From Geomonas paludis (GTDB lineage: Bacteria > Desulfobacterota > Desulfuromonadia > Geobacterales > Geobacteraceae), in the NCBI RefSeq assembly GCF_014193585.1, contig NZ_BLXY01000005.1:62001-126000 (forward strand): DNA of 64,000 nucleotides. The letters are read 5' to 3'. The notes below the pieces were generated by a model. It had not been told where the DNA came from, did no database searches, and was given only the letters and a program-made list of their open reading frames with translations. This document shows, piece by piece, positions 1 through 9,060 of the stretch; the stretch's first letter is position 1; each line of letters opens with the position of its first letter. Position numbers and translations under genes: made by a program.

Positions 1-1
1 C

Positions 2-187
2 AGCAGGAACGAGTGCGTGCTCGCCCTCTTGCGCGGGATGCGCGACGCCCTGCTCGCCCTCCCCACCCTGGCCAGGAAACGCGCCGGGGTGATGCGGCAC
101 AAGAAGATTTCCAGCCGCGACATGCGCAGGCTGCTCAGACGCCACAGCTTGACGTTCCACGAGCTTCTGGATGCGGGGAACAGCTAA
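2..187 (+). CDS. C-terminal fragment of a GT2 glycosyltransferase (cut by window start)
   Basis: An open frame enters from the left edge and stops with TAA at 185-187, giving 61 visible residues. The tail is rich in Arg and Leu (for example RDALLALPTLARKRAGVMRH, then a second basic helix). This resembles the C-terminal helical tail of WbbL-like GT2 rhamnosyltransferases of O-antigen clusters, where a basic 'rKR..v' stretch follows an amphipathic helix. No catalytic motif is in view, so the assignment rests on the tail pattern and on the exporter and glycosyltransferase genes that follow. The 150 bases after its stop hold no gene and no clear terminator. Confidence 0.5.
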   Translation, partial: SRNECVLALLRGMRDALLALPTLARKRAGVMRHKKISSRDMRRLLRRHSLTFHELLDAGNS

Positions 188-337
188 ACCACGGCAAGCC
201 GCCGGCTCAAACTCCTATTATTTCAGCTGATTAGAGCAGCGCGCAGAAGAGACCGCCCGGAAAATTGGCCTTGTGTTCTAAAGGGAACTGGAGTATTGTT
301 CGCTCAGTGTCCACCCTTACTGTACTTTTCCTAATCT

Positions 338-1156
338 ATGGCCAGCATGCAAAACATTAAAATGTTCTCCGGCTTCATCAGAGAGCTCTCTGAGAAGAAG
401 AATGTCATTTACGAGCTGACCAAGCGGGACTTCAAAGCAAACTATCTCGGTTCATATCTGGGCATGATCTGGGCGTTTCTTCTTCCGATCGCCAATATCT
501 TCATCTTCTGGTTCGTTTTCCAGATAGGCTTTCGTTCCAAGCCGGTACAGGACTTCCCCTACATACTCTGGTACATCGTGGGGATGATCATTTGGAACTT
601 CTTCAGCGATTCAGTTAACAACGGCATGAACTCGGTAGCGCAAAACGCCTTCGTCGTGAAGAAGGTGGCTTTCAGCATCGGCATACTGCCCATCATCAAG
701 ATTCTGTCGGCCCTCGCCATCCATGCCTTCTTCCTCGTCTTCGTCGGCATCCTCTTCGCCTGCTACGGCTACCCCCCGGACCTCTACTGGCTCCAGGTGC
801 TTTACTACCTCCTGGCCACCCTGGTCCTGGTTACCGGCCTTTCCTGGCTCACGGCCTCGGTGGTGATCTTCTTCCGTGACCTGAGGCAGATCATCGCCAT
901 CCTGCTCCAGTTCGGCTTCTTTCTTACCCCGATCTTCTGGAGCGTCACCATTTTGCCCCCCAAATATCAGGCGGTGGTCAAGTTCAACCCGATCTTCTAC
1001 CTGGTGAACGGCTACAGGGACAGCTTCATTCACAAAGTCTGGTTCTGGGAAAACATCGGGGCTGCATTGTTCTTCTGGTCTTTCACGGTGGCGACCTTCA
1101 TCCTGGGTGCCCTGGTGTTCCGGAGACTCAGGCCCCATTTTGCGGATGTAATTTGA
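338..1156 (+). CDS. wzm: ABC-2 type polysaccharide exporter permease (Wzm-like)
   Basis: This 272-residue inner-membrane protein has the ABC-2 permease pattern. A cytoplasmic N-terminal helix ends in KRDFKANYLGSYLGMIWAFL, followed by about six hydrophobic segments. The C-terminal part has the family's 'LTPIFWSVTILPPKYQ...NPIFYLVNGYRD' type loop between the last membrane segments. It would form the channel that moves undecaprenyl-linked glycan to the periplasm. The ATPase follows 55 bases downstream, as is normal for wzm-wzt pairs. The start is ATG 338; an in-frame ATG at 347 is possible, and no strong ribosome site precedes either. Confidence 0.9.
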   Translation: MASMQNIKMFSGFIRELSEKKNVIYELTKRDFKANYLGSYLGMIWAFLLPIANIFIFWFVFQIGFRSKPVQDFPYILWYIVGMIIWNFFSDSVNNGMNSVAQNAFVVKKVAFSIGILPIIKILSALAIHAFFLVFVGILFACYGYPPDLYWLQVLYYLLATLVLVTGLSWLTASVVIFFRDLRQIIAILLQFGFFLTPIFWSVTILPPKYQAVVKFNPIFYLVNGYRDSFIHKVWFWENIGAALFFWSFTVATFILGALVFRRLRPHFADVI

Positions 1157-1211
1157 CCTTGCCGGCAGCTTTTTTTTCGGCTGGCAGGGCAAAAGGCAAC
1201 AAGGACGCGAT

Positions 1212-2489
1212 TTGCACAACCCGATCATAAAGATACGCAACCTCTCCAAGGTCTATAAACTTTACGATTCCCCGACCGAGCGGTTGAAGGAGGCTCTGCA
1301 CCCCTTCGGCAAAAAGTACCACCGCGAGTTCTACGCGCTGCAGGGGATCGACCTGGACGTGGCCAGCGGGGAGACCATTGGCCTGATCGGCCCCAACGGC
1401 GCCGGCAAGTCCACCCTGCTGAAGGCAATCACCGGTGTCATCGCCCCCACCACGGGGTCGGTCGAAGTAACGGGAAAGATCTCGGCGCTGCTGGAGCTGG
1501 GGGCCGGCTTCAACCCCGACATCAGCGGCCTCGAGAACGTCTATTTCAACGGGGCCATCCTGGGCTTCTCCCGCGACGCCATGGACCGCAAGCTGGACGA
1601 GATACTCTCCTTCGCCGACATCGGCGACTTCATCCACCAGCCGGTCAAGACCTATTCCAGCGGGATGATGGTGCGCCTTGCCTTCGCGGTCGCCGCCAGC
1701 GTCGAGCCCGACATCCTCATCGTCGACGAAGCCCTGAGCGTCGGAGACAGCAGGTTCAAACAAAAGTGCCTGCGCAAGATCAACGAGTTCATCGACAAAG
1801 GGGTGACGGTGCTCTTCGTCTCGCACGACATGGCATCGATAAAGACCTTCTGCCGCAAGGCCATCTGGATCGGGAACGGGAAGATCGTCGAAATGGGCGA
1901 CTCCAAGGAAGTGTGCAAGCGCTTCGCGAATTTCATGGCCTACGACATGGTGCCGACCCAGATCCAGGCAGATGCGGCGGCCGCTTCAGGCGCGCCGGCC
2001 TCCTACCAGTGGCAGGACGTCGCGGGGTGCGCCAGCGTGGGAGACAGAAGCGCGATCATCACCCGGGTCGCCTTTTTCAATTCGGAAACGGAAGAACCGG
2101 CGGAGCTGCTGGAAGGGGGAGAACCGGTCGCCTTCGTCATGGAGCTGCAGGTAAAGGAGCCCGTCCTCCAGCCCATCCTCTCCATCGACATCAAAAACAG
2201 CCTCGGCATCCTTATCTTCGGCGTCAACAGCTTCTTCCTGGAAAAGGAGATCCCCGAGATGGCAGCGGGCGAAGCCCACGTGGTGAAATTCTCCTTCAGG
2301 CTCCCCTATCTGAAGAACGGCAACTACTCCCTGACGGCGGCTGTCGCGGACGGCACCTACCACAGCCACGTGCAGAACCACATCGTCCACGAAGCCGTCA
2401 CCTTCCAGATAGCCAACCGGGATCTGCAGTTCAGGCATTACACCGTGGTAAACAAGGAGTGCGACATCGAGTATGACCGAATCCGCTGA
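1212..2489 (+). CDS. wzt: ABC exporter ATPase with C-terminal glycan-binding domain (Wzt-like)
   Basis: The 425-residue protein has Walker A GPNGAGKST at residues 60-68, signature YSSGM, Walker B with ILIVDEALSVGD, and the switch His in LFVSHD. About 165 residues after the nucleotide-binding domain (from about 260) form a beta-rich extension like the Wzt C-terminal domain. In E. coli O8/O9a this domain recognises the capped end of the glycan. That suggests export of a finished, end-modified chain rather than Wzy-type polymerisation. The start is TTG at 1212, chosen because AAGGA lies 6 bases upstream at 1201-1205 and because residue 5 onward begins the family's first strand. It overlaps the next gene by 17 bases. 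Confidence 0.92.
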   Translation: MHNPIIKIRNLSKVYKLYDSPTERLKEALHPFGKKYHREFYALQGIDLDVASGETIGLIGPNGAGKSTLLKAITGVIAPTTGSVEVTGKISALLELGAGFNPDISGLENVYFNGAILGFSRDAMDRKLDEILSFADIGDFIHQPVKTYSSGMMVRLAFAVAASVEPDILIVDEALSVGDSRFKQKCLRKINEFIDKGVTVLFVSHDMASIKTFCRKAIWIGNGKIVEMGDSKEVCKRFANFMAYDMVPTQIQADAAAASGAPASYQWQDVAGCASVGDRSAIITRVAFFNSETEEPAELLEGGEPVAFVMELQVKEPVLQPILSIDIKNSLGILIFGVNSFFLEKEIPEMAAGEAHVVKFSFRLPYLKNGNYSLTAAVADGTYHSHVQNHIVHEAVTFQIANRDLQFRHYTVVNKECDIEYDRIR

Positions 2490-3147
2490 CCGATACGCCA
2501 AACGGAGCTTCTCCCAGTGCGGCGAAGACCTGATCCTGCGCCACATCTTCAACTCGCTCAAGGTGGAGCGCCCCTCCTACATTGATGTCGGCGCCCACCA
2601 TCCCTTCAGGATCAACAACACGGCGCTGTTCCACCTGGGGGGCTCCCGCGGCATCAGCATCGAGCCCAACCCCGAGCTTTTCGCCCTGTTCGAGCAGGAA
2701 AGACCGGCGGACATCAACCTGAACGCCGGCATCTCCGACACCGAGGGGGAGAGCGTCTTTTACGTCATCGATCCACCGGTTTTCAGCACCTTCTCCCGCG
2801 AGGTCGCCGATGAGTTCGTGACCAGGCACGGCTTCAACCTCAAACAGACAGTCACCATCCCCTGCACCACCATTCTGAGCGTGCTGGAGCAGCACTGCGG
2901 CGGCAAGTGCCCTGATTTCATCTCGATAGACGCCGAAGGGGTCGACGAGATCATCATCGACTCGATCATCTCCAACAACCTTCCCTTCACGGCCATATGC
3001 GTGGAGACCATCTCCTTCTCCAACAAGGGGATGGGGGTGAAGAACCAGGACCTGATCCGGAAAGTTACCGACGCCGGATACATCAACTACGCCGACACCA
3101 ACATCAACACCATCTTCGTGAAGAAAGACGTCTGGCAGAGGGGATGA
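2473..3147 (+). CDS. FkbM-family SAM-dependent methyltransferase
   Basis: The protein has 224 residues. The early motif SQCGEDLIL and then YIDVGAHHPF, with the GISIEPNPELF acidic loop, form a Rossmann SAM-binding pattern typical of the FkbM family. 'FISIDAEGVDEIII' is the second conserved block. FkbM enzymes O-methylate sugars or other small hydroxyl acceptors. Beside a Wzt with a C-terminal recognition domain, a role in methyl-capping or decorating the exported glycan is a reasonable inference, not shown. The start codon lies within the end of the wzt-like gene (17-base overlap), so translation is probably coupled. Confidence 0.85.
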   Translation: MTESADRYAKRSFSQCGEDLILRHIFNSLKVERPSYIDVGAHHPFRINNTALFHLGGSRGISIEPNPELFALFEQERPADINLNAGISDTEGESVFYVIDPPVFSTFSREVADEFVTRHGFNLKQTVTIPCTTILSVLEQHCGGKCPDFISIDAEGVDEIIIDSIISNNLPFTAICVETISFSNKGMGVKNQDLIRKVTDAGYINYADTNINTIFVKKDVWQRG

Positions 3148-3151
3148 TCCC

Positions 3152-3988
3152 ATGGTGATCGTCAGGGCTTACAACGGCCTGGGCAACCAGATGTTCCAGT
3201 ACGCACTGGGCCGGCACCTCGCCTTGCTGAACGGCACCGAGTTGAAGATCGATACCGGCGCCTTCGCCGACGATCCGCTCCGGGAGTACGAACTGCACAG
3301 GTTCAAGGTGCGCGGCTCCATCGCCAGCGCCGCGGAAGTCGCCCATTTCCGGGAGATGGAAGCCGCAGACCCGCAGCACTACCTGCGCCTGATGCAAAAA
3401 AGCAGGCTGTTCGACCCGGCGATTCTGCAGGCGCGCGGCGAGATCTACCTGCACGGCTTCTGGCAGACCGAGCGGTACTTCACCCAGATCCGGGAGTTGC
3501 TTCTCGACGAGTTCCAGCTCCGCACTCCCCCCGCAGAGGGGGCCATGAAGATGGCGGGCCGGATCGAGGCGAGCAATGCCGTCGCCGTGCATGTACGCCG
3601 CTCCGATTACGTGACCAACCCGAAGACGACCCTGCACCACGGCGTCTTGCCCCTCGAGTACTACCAGGAGGCAATGCGGCGCATGGCCGGGATGGTTCCG
3701 GACCCGGTGTTTTTCATCTTCTCGGATGACCCGCAATGGGCACGGGAGAACATAACCCCGCCCGGCCCCGCCGTCTGCATCGAGGGCAACGACGCATCCA
3801 ATGGGCACGAAGACCTGAGGCTGATGCGCACCTGCAAGCACTTCATCATTGCCAACAGCAGTTTCAGCTGGTGGGGCGCCTGGCTCTCCGGCAACCCCGG
3901 CAAGCGGGTGATCGCCCCCCTGAGATGGTTTGCCAAGCCCGAGATAGATACCCGCGACATCGTGCCCCCCCAGTGGATCAGGATCTAG
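3152..3988 (+). CDS. GT11 alpha-1,2-fucosyltransferase-like protein
   Basis: This 278-residue protein begins with AYNGLGNQMFQYALGRHLA, the family-11 N-terminal signature. It contains HVRRSDYV (HxRRxD at residues 147-152), the GDP-fucose-binding motif shared by alpha-1,2 and alpha-1,6 fucosyltransferases, and ends with the NSSFSWWGAWL block. Length and motif order match bacterial GT11 enzymes such as FutC/WbwK-like proteins. The likely reaction is transfer of L-fucose (or another 6-deoxy sugar) from GDP to a galactose-type acceptor in the cytoplasm. AGAGGGG at 3138-3144 is a good ribosome site for ATG 3152. The next gene follows immediately. Confidence 0.9.
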   Translation: MVIVRAYNGLGNQMFQYALGRHLALLNGTELKIDTGAFADDPLREYELHRFKVRGSIASAAEVAHFREMEAADPQHYLRLMQKSRLFDPAILQARGEIYLHGFWQTERYFTQIRELLLDEFQLRTPPAEGAMKMAGRIEASNAVAVHVRRSDYVTNPKTTLHHGVLPLEYYQEAMRRMAGMVPDPVFFIFSDDPQWARENITPPGPAVCIEGNDASNGHEDLRLMRTCKHFIIANSSFSWWGAWLSGNPGKRVIAPLRWFAKPEIDTRDIVPPQWIRI

Positions 3989-4018
3989 GTGACAGCAGCG
4001 GCTGCACGGAGGTACTAC

Positions 4019-4909
4019 GTGAACAACAACATACTGAACTTCTTCGGGCAGGACGCCGCCGATATCTCCGCCAACCGGGTCGAGTCCCACGACTGGCAGG
4101 CGGCCGGGGTGGATTGCATCTACATCATCTTCATCACGGGCCGCTGCGGCAGCACCTGGCTCACCCACCTCCTGGAGGACTCCGGCATCTGCGGCCACCC
4201 CCACGAGCTGTTCAACGAGACCTTGATGCCCCGGTTCAACAAAAGCATCGAGGCGGCCAACTTCAAGGAATACTTCACCGGGGCGGTGACGCAGTTTTCC
4301 AGCGGCGGCAGGTTCGGGTTCAAGATCGACGAGTGGCGCCTGAGCCACCTGCTGCCGCTCATCGACTTCCGCACCCTCTTCCCGGCGGAGATCACGCGCT
4401 GCTTCTGGATGACCCGCCGCGACCTGGTGAGCCAGGCCTTCTCCTTCGGACGCGCCAAGACGACCGGCCACTGGCACGACTTCACCGCCAAAACCACGGA
4501 ACAGAAACAGGACCACGTCGAGCTCTCCGATGCCCGGATGTGGAAGGAGATCATCGACATCCTCGCCAAGGAGCGCCGCATGGCCGCCTTGTTCCAGCGG
4601 GAAGGGATCGACTACGTCCCCCTCGACTACGAGCAGATGCTGGCGGACCGGCTGCTCACCGTGATGCGGGTGATGATCGAGCTCGGCTGCCGATACGAGG
4701 AGATCAACAGCTTCATCCAGAGGATGGAGGACAAGACGCTCCGGCTCGAATTCGGCAACAAGTACGAGGTGCTGGGGCGCTTCTGCGCCAGGTACGGGAG
4801 ACTTTTGCTCACCCTGGACAAAGAGCGCCAGGAAATCTCCACCGACGAACTGAAGCGGAGGCTGCAGCTCGATTACGGCCTGTCGCTGTGGGAGAGGGGG
4901 ACGGGGTGA
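4019..4909 (+). CDS. Stf0-like sulfotransferase
   Basis: With the start used here the protein has 296 residues. ITGRCGSTWL (about residues 39-48) is the 5'-phosphosulfate loop of PAPS-dependent sulfotransferases. WMTRRDLVSQAFS matches the 3'-phosphate-binding block. The pattern 'HELFNE' after the loop resembles the Stf0 (trehalose 2-sulfotransferase) family. It probably transfers sulfate from PAPS to a sugar hydroxyl. The start is GTG 4019 because GGAGG at 4008-4012 sits six bases before it; GTG 3989 would add ten residues but has no ribosome site. It overlaps the next sulfotransferase gene by four bases. Confidence 0.85.
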   Translation: MNNNILNFFGQDAADISANRVESHDWQAAGVDCIYIIFITGRCGSTWLTHLLEDSGICGHPHELFNETLMPRFNKSIEAANFKEYFTGAVTQFSSGGRFGFKIDEWRLSHLLPLIDFRTLFPAEITRCFWMTRRDLVSQAFSFGRAKTTGHWHDFTAKTTEQKQDHVELSDARMWKEIIDILAKERRMAALFQREGIDYVPLDYEQMLADRLLTVMRVMIELGCRYEEINSFIQRMEDKTLRLEFGNKYEVLGRFCARYGRLLLTLDKERQEISTDELKRRLQLDYGLSLWERGTG

Positions 4910-5742
4910 CTTCACAAGCAGCAGACATCATCATGGTCGCCGGCTCGGGGCGCAGCGGGACCACCTGGCTGGGCAACGTGATCGCCGGAGACGACCGCCG
5001 CATCATCTTCGAGCCTTTCGAGTGCCGCAGGGTGGCGGAATTCGCCGAGCTCGGCATGCGCCCCTACTTCCCCCCGGCGGAGGCGCAGCCCCGGTGGCAC
5101 TCGAAGGTGGAGGCTCTCTTCAGCGGCCGGATCGGCAACGACTGGACCGACCAGGACCGAAAGCGGCTGGATCCGGAGCGGGACTCGGGTGCCGTGGTGA
5201 TCAAGGAGATCCGCGCCAACGGCATGCTGGCCTGGCTCAGCAACAATTTTCCCTGCCGCATCGTCTACCTGGTCCGCCACCCTTACGCCGTGATCGCGTC
5301 CCGCGTGAAGCAGCAGTGGGACTCCCACATCGAGGCCTATCTCTGCCAACCGCGCCTGGTGCAGGACTTCCTGGCACCGTACCTCCCCGTGATCGAATCG
5401 GCACAGGGGAGCGTGCAAAAACACGCGGTGATGTGGTGCCTGGAGAACCTGGTCCCCTTGCGGCAGCTGCCGCACTACCCGTGGCTGTTCTGCCGCTACG
5501 AGGAATTGGCGGCACACCCCGAGGCAGAAGCGGCGCGACTGCTCGGCCTTTTGGGGCTCGAGTTCACGCCGAGCCGGAGGCAGGCGCTCGCCGAGCTCTC
5601 CAGGACCTGCTCCCAAAAGCCCACCGACCGCTCCACGCAGGCGCTGACCGACCCGCGGCACGCGCTGCCGGAAGACGAGCGCAGGGCAGTGGCGCGGATC
5701 ATCAACGCCTTCGGCATCGAGTTGTACCAGGAACAGCTGTGA
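4906..5742 (+). CDS. PAPS-dependent sulfotransferase (Sulfotransfer_1/3 type)
   Basis: This 278-residue protein starts at a GTG inside the stop of the preceding gene (GTGA overlap), with a GGGAGAGGGG ribosome site just upstream. SGRSGTTW at residues 14-21 is the 5'-PSB loop, and YLVRHPYAVIASR (about 121-133) is the 3'-PB motif. It belongs to a different sulfotransferase subgroup from its neighbour; the two share little beyond these loops. Two non-identical enzymes suggest sulfation at two different positions or sugars. The frame stays open upstream of 4906, but that extension lies across the previous gene and reads as low-complexity shadow. Confidence 0.85.
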   Translation: MTSQAADIIMVAGSGRSGTTWLGNVIAGDDRRIIFEPFECRRVAEFAELGMRPYFPPAEAQPRWHSKVEALFSGRIGNDWTDQDRKRLDPERDSGAVVIKEIRANGMLAWLSNNFPCRIVYLVRHPYAVIASRVKQQWDSHIEAYLCQPRLVQDFLAPYLPVIESAQGSVQKHAVMWCLENLVPLRQLPHYPWLFCRYEELAAHPEAEAARLLGLLGLEFTPSRRQALAELSRTCSQKPTDRSTQALTDPRHALPEDERRAVARIINAFGIELYQEQL

Positions 5743-5789
5743 CCGCCCAGGCAACGGCAGTCATTCCCGTAACCGCTTCTGGAGTCGTC

Positions 5790-6437
5790 ATGACAAAAAA
5801 GAACAGCAACATCAGATGGGAACACAGAAAGCTCTGCCGCGAGGACTACCTGCAACGCAACGGTCATCCCTCCATGGTGCTGTGGTTTACCGGCCTGTCC
5901 GGTGCGGGCAAATCGACCCTGGCCCAGAGGGTCGAAGAACGGCTCTTCGAAAAGGGGTGGTACACCTACATCCTCGACGGGGACAACGTGCGCCACGGCC
6001 TGAACAGCGACCTCGGCTTCTCCGAGCACGACCGGCGCGAGAACATCAGGCGGGTCGGCGAGGTGGCCAAACTGTTCACCGACGCCGGCGTGGTGGTGCT
6101 GGCGGCCTTCATCTCTCCCTACCGGGAGGACCGGGACCGGGTCCGCGCCCTCTTCGAGCCGGGCGACTTCATCGAGATCCACGTCAAGTGCGCGCTGGAC
6201 GTCTGCGAGAAGCGCGACCCCAAAGGGCTCTACCGGAAGTCGCGCGCCGGCGAGCTGCCGGAATTCACCGGCATTGACAGCCCCTACGAGGAACCGCCCG
6301 CTCCGGAACTGGTGGTGGACACTGCGCAGCTGGACATAGACCGCTCGGTGGCGCTGATCCTCGACTACCTCCGCGACCGGGAACCGAAGCAGGCAGGTGC
6401 CGAAGCAGCCTGCTCCGGGGCTGGAGTCTCGCCATGA
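5790..6437 (+). CDS. cysC: Adenylyl-sulfate (APS) kinase
   Basis: This 215-residue enzyme makes PAPS from APS and ATP. The P-loop GLSGAGKS is at 35-42, DGDNVRHGL at 63-71 is the APS-binding motif, and FISPYRED follows at 108-115. The lid region has [14 protein letters not shown]. All key residues look intact. The start is ATG 5790, with GGAG at 5781-5784; a GTG at 5739 would add a leader unlike the family. The gene lies directly behind two sulfotransferases and overlaps cysD by four bases. This placement points to a dedicated PAPS supply for glycan sulfation rather than, or as well as, cysteine synthesis. Confidence 0.95.
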   Translation: MTKKNSNIRWEHRKLCREDYLQRNGHPSMVLWFTGLSGAGKSTLAQRVEERLFEKGWYTYILDGDNVRHGLNSDLGFSEHDRRENIRRVGEVAKLFTDAGVVVLAAFISPYREDRDRVRALFEPGDFIEIHVKCALDVCEKRDPKGLYRKSRAGELPEFTGIDSPYEEPPAPELVVDTAQLDIDRSVALILDYLRDREPKQAGAEAACSGAGVSP

Positions 6438-7231
6438 AACACTTGGAAGAGCTCGAGGACAAGTCGGTCTACATCCTGCGCGAGGCCTACAAGAACTTCG
6501 ACAACCTCTGCATGCTGTGGTCGATCGGGAAAGACTCCACCGTGCTGCTTTGGCTCATGCGCAAGGCCTTTTTCGGGCACGCCCCCATTCCGCTGGTGCA
6601 CATAGACACGTCCTACAAGATCAAGGAGATGATCGAATACCGGGATCGCCTGGCGAGGGACTGGGACCTCACCCTGGTGGTGGGCCAGAACAAGGAGGCC
6701 CTGGAGGCGGGGATGGCACCGGAGCGCGGCAGGATGGAGTGCTGCACGGCGCTGAAGACGCGGGGGCTGCAGCAGGTGCTCGACGAGAAGCGCTACAACG
6801 GCGTCATCGTCGGGGTAAGGTCGGACGAAGAAGGGACCCGGGCCAAGGAGCGCTACTTCTCCCCCCGGGACAAGAACAACGACTGGGACTTCAGGGACCA
6901 GCCACCCGAGCTTTGGGACCAGTTCAAGACCCGCTTCGAGCCCGGCACCCATGTCCGCATCCACCCGCTTTTGGACTGGACCGAGATCAACATCTGGGAA
7001 TACATCAAGAAGGAAGACATCCCGGTGATTCCGCTTTACTTCGACCGCGGCGAGGGGCTTCGCTACCGCAGCCTCGGCTGCGCCCCCTGCACCACCCCGA
7101 TACGCTCCACCGCGAAGACCGTTGACGAAATCATCACCGAGCTGCGCAGCACCAAGGTCGCCGAACGCTCCGGACGGGCCCAGGACGCGGACCGCGGCAT
7201 GGAGAAGCTGCGCAAAGACGGGTACATGTGA
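6434..7231 (+). CDS. cysD: Sulfate adenylyltransferase subunit 2
   Basis: This 265-residue protein carries the CysD PP-loop WSIGKDS (residues 29-35), [22 protein letters not shown] and the C-terminal [15 protein letters not shown] block. It is the catalytic ATP-pyrophosphatase subunit that forms APS from ATP and sulfate, driven by GTP hydrolysis in CysN. The start ATG overlaps the stop of cysC (ATGA), and the stop overlaps or abuts the start of cysN, so the three are almost certainly one translational unit. The order sulfotransferases-cysC-cysD-cysN recalls nodH-nodPQ of rhizobia by function. Confidence 0.96.
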   Translation: MKHLEELEDKSVYILREAYKNFDNLCMLWSIGKDSTVLLWLMRKAFFGHAPIPLVHIDTSYKIKEMIEYRDRLARDWDLTLVVGQNKEALEAGMAPERGRMECCTALKTRGLQQVLDEKRYNGVIVGVRSDEEGTRAKERYFSPRDKNNDWDFRDQPPELWDQFKTRFEPGTHVRIHPLLDWTEINIWEYIKKEDIPVIPLYFDRGEGLRYRSLGCAPCTTPIRSTAKTVDEIITELRSTKVAERSGRAQDADRGMEKLRKDGYM

Positions 7232-9006
7232 TGGAAACAGCCAAGGAGCACTTCCAGATCGTTTTCGTAGGGCACGTCGACCACGGCAAATCCACCCTGC
7301 TCGGGCGTCTCTACGCCGACACCGATTCGCTCCCGGTGGGACACCTGGACAAGGTACGGGACATCTGCGCGCGGCAGGGCAAGGTCTTCGAATACGCCTT
7401 CCTGTTCGACGCCTTCCTCGAGGAGCAGGAGCAGGGGATCACCATCGATACCGCCCGCACCTTCTTCAGTTGGGGGGAGAGGCAGTACATCATCATCGAT
7501 GCGCCGGGGCACAAGGAGTTCCTCAAGAACATGATCTCCGGCGCCGCGCGGGCCGAGGCGGCGGTCCTCATCATCGACGCCGGCGAGGGGATCCAGGAGC
7601 AGTCCAAGCGGCATGGCTACCTGTTGAGTCTGCTGGGGATCCGGCAGGTGGTGGTCGTGGTCAACAAGATGGACCTGGTGGGGTACAGCGAGGAGGCCTT
7701 CCGCGCCATCGAAAAGGAGTACCGCGCCTTTCTCGCCCAGCTCAGGCTGGAGCCGCAATACTTCATACCCGCCAGCGCCCGCAACGGCGACAACGTGGCG
7801 GCGACGAGCACCGCGATGCCGTGGTACCGGGGACACACCCTCCTGGAAAGCCTGGCGCATTTCGTGAAGCTCCCGGCGCGCACCGATCTCCCGCTGAGGA
7901 TCCCGGTGCAGGACATCTACAAGTTCGACCCCAGGCGCATCATCGCGGGCAGGGTCGAGGCCGGCACCTTCAGCGTCGGCGACACCCTGGTGTTCTCCCC
8001 GTCCAACAAGACCGCCGTGGTGAAGAGCATCGAGGCCTTCAACGTGCCCAACGTCATCCACTCGGTCCCGGCCGGCAGGTCGGCAGGGTTCACCCTGGAC
8101 GAGCAGATCTTCGTGGAAAGGGGCGAGGTGGCGTCGCACAAGGATGCCGCGCCCGAGGTTTCCGACCGCTTCAGGGCCAACATCTTCTGGATGGGGAAAA
8201 ATCCGGTGCTCACCGGCGGCAGGTACCTGCTCCGCATCGCCACCACCGAGGTGGAAATGGAAGTGGAGGCGATCCTCGGGATCATCGACGCCTCGACCCT
8301 GGGGCGCGGCGAATCCCCGCAGCGGATCGAGAAAAACGACGTCGCCGAGGTGATCATCAGGACCCGCCGCCCCATCGCCCTGGACCGCTACGCCGACATC
8401 GACACCACCGGGCGCTTCGTCATCATCGAGGGTTACGACATCCAGGGGGGCGGCATCGTCATGGAGGTGTTCAAGGACGAGCAGGAGCCCTTCCGCGCCG
8501 AGGCGCGCAGGCGTGACTTCGAATGGCGACGCGGCGAGATCCACCTCGACGAGAGGGTCCAGAGAAACGGCCACTACCCCGGCATCGTCCTGTTCACCGG
8601 CGAGAAGGGAAGCGGCAAGGCCCGGCTGGCCAGGCACCTGGAACGCCGCCTGTTCAACGGCGGCAAGCAGGTCTACCTCCTCGACGGCAAGAACCTGCAG
8701 TACGGGCTCGGGACCGATCTGAGCGGGTCGGACAAGGAAGAGATGGTGCGCCGCTTCGGCGAGGTCGCGCAGATCCTGCTCCGCGCCGGGCAGATCGTGG
8801 TCTCTACCACCAACACGTTCGCCCTGGCCGACCACCAGATCATCCGGGCCCTGGTGCACCCCCACACCGTGATCACGGTGCACATGTCCTTTGTCGAGGG
8901 AGCTCTGCCGGACAACACGGACCTCCACTTCCTCGAGTCCGACGACCTCAAGGCGGCGGCCAAGACCATCATGGAATTAATGGAAGAAAAAAACATCCTT
9001 TTGTGA
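7231..9006 (+). CDS. cysN: Sulfate adenylyltransferase subunit 1 fused to a degenerate APS-kinase domain
   Basis: The 591-residue protein has a GTPase part with G1 GHVDHGKS (14-21), G3 DAPGH (90-94), G4 NKMD (about 145-148) and EF-Tu-like beta-barrels. From about 440 a second domain aligns with APS kinase: [20 protein letters not shown], then [12 protein letters not shown]. In this domain the P-loop Ser/Thr after Lys is Ala, DGDNVRHG has become DGKNLQYG, and the FISPYR motif is NTFALA. It is therefore probably non-catalytic and structural or regulatory. The layout is NodQ/CysNC-like, but the working kinase is supplied by separate cysC. ATG 7231 is preferred; GTG 7228 adds one residue. Confidence 0.93.
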   Translation: METAKEHFQIVFVGHVDHGKSTLLGRLYADTDSLPVGHLDKVRDICARQGKVFEYAFLFDAFLEEQEQGITIDTARTFFSWGERQYIIIDAPGHKEFLKNMISGAARAEAAVLIIDAGEGIQEQSKRHGYLLSLLGIRQVVVVVNKMDLVGYSEEAFRAIEKEYRAFLAQLRLEPQYFIPASARNGDNVAATSTAMPWYRGHTLLESLAHFVKLPARTDLPLRIPVQDIYKFDPRRIIAGRVEAGTFSVGDTLVFSPSNKTAVVKSIEAFNVPNVIHSVPAGRSAGFTLDEQIFVERGEVASHKDAAPEVSDRFRANIFWMGKNPVLTGGRYLLRIATTEVEMEVEAILGIIDASTLGRGESPQRIEKNDVAEVIIRTRRPIALDRYADIDTTGRFVIIEGYDIQGGGIVMEVFKDEQEPFRAEARRRDFEWRRGEIHLDERVQRNGHYPGIVLFTGEKGSGKARLARHLERRLFNGGKQVYLLDGKNLQYGLGTDLSGSDKEEMVRRFGEVAQILLRAGQIVVSTTNTFALADHQIIRALVHPHTVITVHMSFVEGALPDNTDLHFLESDDLKAAAKTIMELMEEKNILL

Positions 9007-9060
9007 TACTAATCCGGGCTGCAAGCCGGTAATACTGCAGGTGGTGCACAGGGTGCCGTT

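Noticed and set aside
3736..4905. In-frame upstream extension of the second sulfotransferase
   Set aside because: It reads through the fucosyltransferase and first sulfotransferase genes as Arg/Pro-rich shadow; the PAPS loop and ribosome site place the start at 4906.
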